In this document: positions 59,033 through 64,000 of the stretch, in pieces
How positions within the stretch are numbered: the first letter of the stretch is position 1
Layout: every line of letters begins with the position of its first letter
Made by a program: the position numbers and the translations under genes
The notes under the pieces: generated by a model
Told to the model about the DNA's origin: nothing
Database searches by the model: none
The model's input: the letters and a program-made list of their open reading frames with translations, nothing else
NCBI RefSeq assembly: GCF_000739555.1
Contig: NZ_BBJN01000012.1
Location: forward strand, 29,974 to 93,973
Length of the DNA stretch: 64,000 nt
DNA from: Halolamina rubra
GTDB lineage: Archaea > Halobacteriota > Halobacteria > Halobacteriales > Haloferacaceae
Direction: 5' to 3'

Positions 59033-59707
59033 ATGCCACCCTCCGACCCCGTCGACGACGAGACGCCGGTGCCCTCGACGGAGCGCCGGTCGCGGGTCGG
59101 CGAGCCCGTGGTCCGCGCCGACCCGGAGATCACCGGCGAGCGCGCCGATGAGGCGATCGACTTCGACCCCGACGACTCCGAGAGCGTCGAGCGCGCCGCC
59201 GAGGTGCTCGCGGCGTTCGCCGACGGCGAGGCGTCGGGCGACTACCTGGACATGCTCCGCGGCGCGGCGGCGTGTGCGGCGCTGGTCCGCGGCGTCGGCT
59301 CCTACCGCGAGGCCGCGGCCCGGGCCGACGGCGTCTCGGTCTCCTTCCTCCGGACGTGGGCGCGGGTGCACGACCTGCCGCAGTCGGTGCGGCGCCACGT
59401 CGCCCGCGGGAACATCGCCCCCTCGGCCGCGAAACACATCGCCCGCGTCGGCGGCGCCGCGCGGCTGGATCTCGCGTGGGCGACGCTGGACCACGATCTC
59501 ACGGTCCGCGAGGTGCGTTCGCTGGCGAGCCGGGTAAACGACGGCGTCCCGGCCGACGAGGCGCTGCGCGAGGCGGGGGTCGAGCTCGGCGAGGTCGAGC
59601 TCTCGCTGTCGGTCGAGGAGTACCGGGAGCTCCGGCGCGAGGCGTCGATGCGCAACGAGGCGCCCGGCGACGTGCTCGCCGCGGCGCTGGCGGAGCGCTA
59701 CGACTGA
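59033..59707 (+). CDS. DUF7119-like protein with a ParB-type helix-turn-helix
   Basis: This 224-residue acidic protein starts at ATG 59033 (MPPSDPVDDETPVPSTERR). The central region resembles the KorB/ParB DNA-binding domain: YREAAARADGVSVSFLRTWARVHDLPQSVRRHV and GNIAPSAAKHIARVGG (by region). The C-terminus has a coiled helix (LSVEEYRELRREASMRNEAPGDVLAAAL by region). From memory this is the haloarchaeal DUF7119 family. DNA binding is a likely inference; the target is unknown. It overlaps the convergent M20 peptidase gene by 10 nt. Confidence 0.72.
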   Translation: MPPSDPVDDETPVPSTERRSRVGEPVVRADPEITGERADEAIDFDPDDSESVERAAEVLAAFADGEASGDYLDMLRGAAACAALVRGVGSYREAAARADGVSVSFLRTWARVHDLPQSVRRHVARGNIAPSAAKHIARVGGAARLDLAWATLDHDLTVREVRSLASRVNDGVPADEALREAGVELGEVELSLSVEEYRELRREASMRNEAPGDVLAAALAERYD

Positions 59708-60948
59708 AGGAAGCGGACGGCGGTCTCGGCGAGCGTTTCTCTGGCCTGTTCCACGTCGGCCCACTCGATCGTCTCGTCGGGGAAGTGGGCCTGTTCGATG
59801 CTGCCCGGACCGAACAGCACCGTCGGGATCCCGGCGGCGACGTAGTGTCGCGAGTCGGCGCCGTACGTCGCCCCGCGCGGGTCGGTGTCGGGGAGCCCCG
59901 TGTCGAGCATCGCCTCCCGGAGCGTGCGGACGATCCGCTCGTCGGCGTCGGTCTCGGCGGGCTCGAACTGGATGGAGAAGCGCTCGAACGTCGGGGGGTG
60001 CTCGGAGAGCCAGTCGTCCGCGTCGACGACGGCCCGGAGCGCCTCCTCGTACTGCTTCTCCACCTCGTCGACGGTCTCGCCCGGCGCGACGCCGAAGCGC
60101 ATCTCGGCGGTGAGCGAGCTCGGGACCGAGGAGGCCCAGTTGCCGGCCGCCACTTTGCCGATCACGATCGGCCACGGGACGGGGTACTCCTCGTACAGCG
60201 GGTGGGTGACGGTCTCGCCGCGCTCGGCCTCCAACTCTTTGAACGCCCCCCGGATCCGCTCGAAGTGCGGGAGCACGTCCTCGCCGCGCCAGCGCGAGGC
60301 CGCGTGGGCCGCCCGGCCCTGGATCTCGAGGCGCTTCATCACCGTCCCCTCGACGGCCGTGATCGGCGCCAGCTCGGTCGGTTCGGCGACGACGGCGGCG
60401 TCGCGCTCGAACGGGTAGGGGTTCGACAGCGCGGCCGCGGCGGCGCCGATGCCGCCCTCCTCCTCGCCGGCGACGGCCTCGACGACGAGCCGGCCGTTCA
60501 GGTCGGCCTCCTCCGCTCGCTCGGCGGCGTCCAGCGCGGCGAACACGCAGGCCGCGACGGGGGCCTTCATGTCGACGGCGCCGCGGGCGGTCAGCGTCTC
60601 CCCGCCGTCGTCGGTCTCGCCCCACGTCGGCGTGAACGGGTCCGACGACCAGGCGTCCTCGTCGGCTGGCACCACGTCCAGGTGGCCGTTGAGGACCAGC
60701 GTCGGGCCGGCGTCGGGGTCGCCGAACGCCAGCACGCCGGCGACGCTCGGGCGGTCGGCGGTGTCGATCAGGTCCGGGTCGTCGGGGAACGAGGAGTGAT
60801 TCGCCAGCGCCTCGGCGTCGGCCAGCCACTCGTACGTCTCGAACCCGAGCGCGTCGAGCTGCTCCCGGGTCCACGACGCGGCCGCGGCCTCCCCGCCGTC
60901 GACGGTCGGGAACTCGACGAGGCGTTCGGTGAACGTGCGGATGTCCAT
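59698..60948 (-). CDS. M20-family ArgE/DapE-like deacylase
   Basis: This 416-residue metal-dependent amidohydrolase shows the M20 motifs: VLNGHLDVVPA (His and Asp), ARGAVDMKAPVAA (bridging Asp), AVAGEEEGGIGA (Glu-Glu), DAAVVAEPTEL and the late FGPGSIEQAHFPDE (His). The family includes acetylornithine deacetylase and succinyl-diaminopimelate desuccinylase. Haloarchaea do not make diaminopimelate for a cell wall, so an N-acyl amino acid is a more likely substrate. The ATG is at 60946-60948. The 3' end overlaps the DUF7119-like gene by 10 nt. Confidence 0.9.
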   Translation of the reverse strand: MDIRTFTERLVEFPTVDGGEAAAASWTREQLDALGFETYEWLADAEALANHSSFPDDPDLIDTADRPSVAGVLAFGDPDAGPTLVLNGHLDVVPADEDAWSSDPFTPTWGETDDGGETLTARGAVDMKAPVAACVFAALDAAERAEEADLNGRLVVEAVAGEEEGGIGAAAAALSNPYPFERDAAVVAEPTELAPITAVEGTVMKRLEIQGRAAHAASRWRGEDVLPHFERIRGAFKELEAERGETVTHPLYEEYPVPWPIVIGKVAAGNWASSVPSSLTAEMRFGVAPGETVDEVEKQYEEALRAVVDADDWLSEHPPTFERFSIQFEPAETDADERIVRTLREAMLDTGLPDTDPRGATYGADSRHYVAAGIPTVLFGPGSIEQAHFPDETIEWADVEQARETLAETAVRFLQS

Positions 60949-61028
60949 GGCGAGGCGTTGGACGGGGACGGCTTAGCTTCCGGGGGAACCGTAAACGCTT
61001 ACCCGGTGGTCGTACTGAGTTGGGGTGA

Positions 61029-61102
61029 GGGCTGATAGCTCAGTTTGGGAGAGCGTCTGGCTTTTAACCAGACGGTCGGGGGTTCGAATCCCTCTCAGCC
61101 CG
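61029..61102 (+). tRNA. tRNA-Lys (anticodon TTT)
   Basis: This is a 74-nt intron-less cloverleaf. The acceptor gggctga pairs with tcagccc, with discriminator G. The D arm is gctc-agtttgggag-agc, the anticodon stem tctgg/ccaga encloses cttttaa (anticodon TTT), and the T arm is ggggg-ttcgaat-ccctc with one G-U pair. The tRNA reads AAA and AAG. A TATA-like ttacccgg lies about 30 nt upstream. Confidence 0.96.
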
Positions 61103-61235
61103 TTTCTCCGACGAACTACGTGAACCGTGAGAAGCGTCGCTGGAGGGAGTCGAAGCAGGGAGCGGAAGGTGAGCGAGCAGCGCGAGCGAACGGGAGTGAC
61201 CGTTGCAAGCCCCTCGCAGCCCGTTTCTTGACGGC
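61103..61235 (+). repeat. Post-tRNA-Lys element with degenerate tRNA 3'-end copies
   Basis: After tRNA-Lys the sequence repeats a degenerate copy of its 3' end at 61205-61228 (gcaagcccctcgcagcccgt against gaatccctctcagcccgt). An inverted degenerate copy precedes it at about 61138-61166 (ctggagggagtcgaagc, which in reverse complement reads gcttcgactccctccag). Between them is the core gtgagcgagcagcgcgagcg. The 12-mer CGACGAACTACG near 61109 is also found after tRNA-Arg. There is no gene here. Confidence 0.6.
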
Positions 61236-61276
61236 ACAACGCCACGCTATTGATCCGTCGCCCTCCAGTCGGGCGT

Positions 61277-61597
61277 ATGCGACACCTCGCAGTCGACATC
61301 GGGGTCCCCGACGAGGCGGACGCCCGACAGCTCTCCGAACAGTTGGTCGAACGGCGGATCGCCGCCGGGACGCGAACCGGCGCGGCGGGCGTGCCCAGCC
61401 ACTACCGGTGGGAGGGTTCGGTACACGAACGGACTTACTACACCGTCACCGCACTCACGACCGACGAGCAACTGGACCGACTGTACGCGTTCGTCGAGAC
61501 CGAACTCGACGACGACCTCCCGCCGATCACCTACGAACCCTTCGAGGCGAGCGAGGAGTACCTCGACTGGGTCGAATCGAACACCGGCGCGGAGTGA
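61277..61597 (+). CDS. cutA: CutA-family divalent-cation tolerance protein
   Basis: This 106-residue protein has the CutA pattern: an opening strand, then DEADARQLSEQLVERRIAAGTR, SHYRWEGSVHERTYYTVTAL (by region; YxWxG and the strand after it), and PPITYEPFEASEEYLDWV. CutA1 forms stable trimers. It was named for copper tolerance, but its true role is debated. The canonical ACxN segment is changed here to AAGTRT, so the Cys is absent. The start is ATG 61277; a further upstream ATG would add an unlikely 9 residues. Confidence 0.85.
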   Translation: MRHLAVDIGVPDEADARQLSEQLVERRIAAGTRTGAAGVPSHYRWEGSVHERTYYTVTALTTDEQLDRLYAFVETELDDDLPPITYEPFEASEEYLDWVESNTGAE

Positions 61598-61601
61598 GCG
61601 C

Positions 61602-62069
61602 TCAGTTCTCGCCCTGATACTCCCCGTCGTAGCTCCCCTCACTCTCCGCGTCGGCGAGCACGAACTGCCCGATGCGGGCGCCCTGCTCGATCTCGATCGC
61701 GCGGCCGACCTGCAGCAGCCCCTCGCCGCGGCCCTCGTAGCCGGCGTCCCAGACCGCCGTGTCGAGCGAGCAGGTGTTGCGCAGCAGCGTCGAGCGCGGG
61801 AGCACGAAACCGACGCTGTCCTCGGGCACCGCCAGTCGCTCGCCGTAGCGCACCACGTAGTCGCCCGGCTCGAGCCGGTAGATCGGCGGCTCGCCGCCGT
61901 GGGGCTCGACCTCGCTGCGCTCGCCGACGGACTTCCCGTCACGCCCGACGTAGCCGGGGCTGGTCTGTTCGAACACGGCGTCGAGGGTGAGGTCGACGCC
62001 GTTGGGCTGGACCGCGTCGTCGTCGGCGCCGTCGACGGCGCCGGCGACCTCGGCTCCGGAGCGGAACAT
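61602..62069 (-). CDS. dCTP deaminase/dUTPase-family protein
   Basis: From ATG 62067-62069 (MFRSGAEVAGAVDG) the protein has 155 residues. Family motifs: VQPNGVDLTLDAVFE (the substrate-site start of dCTP deaminase/dUTPase), YRLEPGDYVVRYGERLAVPEDSVGFVLPRSTLLRN (by region), DAGYEGRGEGLLQVG and IEQGARIGQFVLADA. The PRSTLLRN motif and GYEGRG loop are those of the trimeric superfamily controlling dUTP levels and supplying dUMP. The short length fits the archaeal dUTPase-like branch; the precise substrate (dCTP or dUTP) is not resolved by eye. Confidence 0.86.
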   Translation of the reverse strand: MFRSGAEVAGAVDGADDDAVQPNGVDLTLDAVFEQTSPGYVGRDGKSVGERSEVEPHGGEPPIYRLEPGDYVVRYGERLAVPEDSVGFVLPRSTLLRNTCSLDTAVWDAGYEGRGEGLLQVGRAIEIEQGARIGQFVLADAESEGSYDGEYQGEN

Positions 62070-62205
62070 GGTTGGTGGTTCGGAGCCGGCGGCAAAACCC
62101 TGCCGAAGGCGTCGTGAGCGCCTCTCGCCCGTCGTGGCACGGGCGTGGGGATCTCTCCTCGTTCTCGCCGGATTTATCACCGCTCCCAGCCCAGTTAGGA
62201 ACGAT

Positions 62206-64000
62206 ATGGGAAAGACAATCACGGAGCAGATCCTCGACGACCACCTCGTCGAGGGCGACCTCACCCCAGGTGAGGAGATCGGTATCGAGATCGACCAGGT
62301 GCTCGCACAGGACACCACCGGCACGATGGTGTGGCTGCAGTTCGAGGCGCTGGAGATGGACGAGGTCCAGACGGAGCTCGCCGCGCAGTACTGCGACCAC
62401 CAGACGTACCAGTTCGACTTCAAGAACACCGACGACCACCGCTTCCTGCGCTCGGCGGCCGGCACCTACGGCGCCCACTTCTCGCGGCCCGGCAACGGTA
62501 TCTGTCACAACGTTCACAAGGAGAACTTCGCCGCACCCGGCAAGACCCTCCTCGGCTCCGACTCGCACACGCCGACGCCCGGCGGGCTCGGCCAGCTCGC
62601 GATCGGCGCGGGCGGGCTCGACATCGCCGTCGCGATGGGCGGGGGCGCCTACTACGTCGAGATGCCCGAGGTCGTCAACATCCGCCTCGAGGGCGAGCTC
62701 GGCGAGTGGGCCACCGCGAAGGACGTGATCCTCGAGCTGCTCGGCCGACTTTCGGTCAAGGGCGGCGTCGGCAAGGTGTTCGAGTACACCGGTCCGGGCG
62801 TGGAGACGCTCTCGGTGCCCGAGCGGACCACCATCACCAACATGGGGACCGAGCTCGGCGCCACCTCCTCGATCTTCCCGACCGACGAGCGCACGCAGGA
62901 GTGGCTCGACGAGGTCGGCCGCTCGGAGGATTACGTCGACCTGCAGCCCGACGCGGACGCCGAGTACGCCGACGAGATCGTCGTCGACCTCTCGGAGATC
63001 GAGCCCATGATCGCCGAGCCGTCGATGCCGGACAACGTCGTGCCCGTCCGCGAGGCGGCCGGCCAGTCCGTCGAGCAGGTGATGATCGGCTCCTGTACCA
63101 ACGGCGCCTACGAGGACATCCTCCCGGCCGCGAAGATGCTGGAGGGCCGCGAGGTCGACAAGAAGACCGAGATGATCATCGCGCCCGCCTCCAAGCAGGC
63201 CTCCGAGATGCTCGCCCGCGAGGGCTGGACGGCCGAGCTGATGGCCGCCGGCGTGAACTTCTCCGAGGCGACCTGTGGCGCCTGTATCGGGATCGGCCAC
63301 GTCCCCGGCAGCGACACCGTCTCGCTGCGGACGTTCAACCGCAACTTCGAGGGTCGCTCCGGCATCGAGGACGACTCCGTCTTCCTCTGCTCGCCGGAGG
63401 TCGCGACCGCGTCCGCGATCGCGGGCGAGATCGTCGACCCGCGTGACCTCGCCGACGAACTGGGCGACCTCGAGGACCCCGGCTTCGAGCTCGGTCGCGG
63501 CTACGACCAGCACGACGTCGACCTCATCTCGCCCGACGAGGCCGTCGACGACGAGCTGATCAAGGGCCCCAACATCGGCGACGTGCCGCTGAAGGACGCT
63601 CTGGAGTCGGACATCGAGGGCGAAGTGCTGCTCCGGATGGACGACAACATCACGACCGACCACATCATTCCGGCCACGTCGGACATCCTGAAGTACCGCT
63701 CCAACGTGCCCAAGCTCTCGGAGTTCACGCTCTCCCGCGTCGACGAGAGCTTCGCCCAGCGCGCGCTGGACGCCGACGGCGGCTTCCTCGTCGCCGGCGA
63801 GAACTACGGCCAGGGCTCCTCGCGTGAGCACGCCGCCCTCTGTCCGATGTACCTCGGCATCGAGGGCGTGCTGGCCCAGAGCTTCGCCCGCATCCACAAG
63901 GCGAACCTGTTCAACTTCGGCCTCGTCCCGCTGACGCTCGACGAGGACGCCTACGAGCGCATCGAGCAGGGCGACGACGTGGAGATCGTCGACGACGTCG
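62206..64000 (+). CDS. acnA: Aconitate hydratase (3' end beyond window)
   Basis: Aconitase interconverts citrate and isocitrate in the TCA cycle through a [4Fe-4S] cluster. The 598 codons present start MGKTITEQILDDHLVEG. They include LLGSDSHTPTPGGLGQLA, the first cluster Cys in MIGSCTNGAYEDI, the Cys pair in ATCGACIGIGHVPG, the swivel-domain DHIIPATSDILKYRSN, and the catalytic GQGSSREHAAL. The domain order (1-2-3 then swivel) and length of about 650 match the archaeal/mitochondrial-type enzyme. A TATA-like atttatc lies about 35 nt upstream of the ATG. The frame is open at the window end. Confidence 0.96.
   Translation, partial: MGKTITEQILDDHLVEGDLTPGEEIGIEIDQVLAQDTTGTMVWLQFEALEMDEVQTELAAQYCDHQTYQFDFKNTDDHRFLRSAAGTYGAHFSRPGNGICHNVHKENFAAPGKTLLGSDSHTPTPGGLGQLAIGAGGLDIAVAMGGGAYYVEMPEVVNIRLEGELGEWATAKDVILELLGRLSVKGGVGKVFEYTGPGVETLSVPERTTITNMGTELGATSSIFPTDERTQEWLDEVGRSEDYVDLQPDADAEYADEIVVDLSEIEPMIAEPSMPDNVVPVREAAGQSVEQVMIGSCTNGAYEDILPAAKMLEGREVDKKTEMIIAPASKQASEMLAREGWTAELMAAGVNFSEATCGACIGIGHVPGSDTVSLRTFNRNFEGRSGIEDDSVFLCSPEVATASAIAGEIVDPRDLADELGDLEDPGFELGRGYDQHDVDLISPDEAVDDELIKGPNIGDVPLKDALESDIEGEVLLRMDDNITTDHIIPATSDILKYRSNVPKLSEFTLSRVDESFAQRALDADGGFLVAGENYGQGSSREHAALCPMYLGIEGVLAQSFARIHKANLFNFGLVPLTLDEDAYERIEQGDDVEIVDDV

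Noticed and set aside
61939..63897. A 652-codon open frame antisense to aconitase
   Set aside because: The composition is that of a reverse-complement shadow (runs of VxxLVxxxV and GRRRR); aconitase on the other strand has all catalytic motifs.
1..64000. CRISPR arrays, insertion sequences, integrases or a provirus
   Set aside because: No regularly spaced repeats, transposase or recombinase motifs, or capsid genes were seen; gene content and composition look uniformly chromosomal.

Overview
The window is chromosomal DNA from an extremely halophilic archaeon (class Halobacteria). It is very GC-rich, the predicted proteins are strongly acidic, and many genes are leaderless with a TATA-like box about 25-30 nt upstream. 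Signature haloarchaeal genes include radA, a doublet histone, archaeal class I cca, thi4 and thiD-thiN, archaeal RNase P RNA, twin-arginine lipoproteins, a bat-type HTH regulator, a halocyanin, an Hvo_1808-type surface protein with a PGF-CTERM tail, and a CGCGG peptide. The order cannot be fixed from the sequence alone; Haloferacales is a guess. No insertion sequence, integrase, CRISPR array or rRNA gene was seen. No gene-free stretch exceeds 300 nt.

Layout. 0-4 kb: a cut-off hypothetical gene, two small proteins, radA, a PspAB-like gene with a broken membrane gene, and a lipoprotein. 4-8 kb: tRNA-Arg, a histone overlapping a histone-deacetylase-like gene, cca, tRNA-Asn and tRNA-Met. 8-16 kb: a LiaF-like membrane protein, a lipoprotein, a receiver-GAF protein overlapping a degenerate RecA-like protein, an AspA-like deacylase, tRNA-Leu, a flavin monooxygenase and an ATP-grasp ligase. 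16-24 kb: tmk, an NDUFA9-like SDR, a broken 7TM histidine kinase, an MBL hydrolase, a DNA glycosylase, two membrane proteins, a FilR1-like regulator and a NikR-like regulator. 24-31 kb: the sdhCDBA operon, a zinc micro-protein, pyrC, a lipoate-ligase-family protein, an M23-like protein and a hotdog thioesterase. 31-37 kb: a CPBP protease pair, a nicotinamidase and two tandem Hvo_1808-family genes. 36-43 kb: thi4-thiDN, azlCD (azlC carries an in-frame stop), an Fe-ADH, nicotinate phosphoribosyltransferase, a 39-aa zinc protein and rnpB. 43-50 kb: a lipoprotein, a bat-type regulator divergent from an MFS transporter across a 22-bp palindrome, divergent SHOCT-domain genes (one fused to halocyanin), a beta-CASP nuclease and an SRPBCC protein. 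50-59 kb: a flavin porphyrinogen oxidase, a polytopic membrane protein, a radical SAM/CGCGG-peptide cassette, and a redox cluster (HxlR regulator, CoA-disulfide-reductase-like, lipoamide-dehydrogenase-like, DsrE). 59-64 kb: a DUF7119-like protein, an M20 peptidase, tRNA-Lys, cutA, a dCTP-deaminase-family protein and the start of aconitase.

Main points of interest. (1) A 13-bp operator-like motif, GTAAC-N3-GTTAC, recurs in three intergenic regions around the HxlR redox cluster. One of these is the divergent promoter shared with the radical SAM/CGCGG cassette, so the RiPP-like system and the thiol-redox enzymes may form one regulon. (2) Three tRNA genes (Arg, Leu, Lys) are each followed by a roughly 100-200-nt element built from degenerate, partly inverted copies of the tRNA 3' end around a GAGCGA-rich core. 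(3) Four genes (2.8, 18.7, 25.65 and 35.5 kb) are each interrupted by what looks like exactly one missing base. In sdhB this deletes the stop codon of a gene in the core respiratory operon. All four being the same kind of lesion points to residual sequencing deletions rather than four pseudogenes.

Metabolic links: sdhCDBA and aconitase belong to the TCA cycle; nicotinamidase plus nicotinate phosphoribosyltransferase form an NAD salvage route; Thi4 and ThiD-ThiN supply thiamine phosphate.
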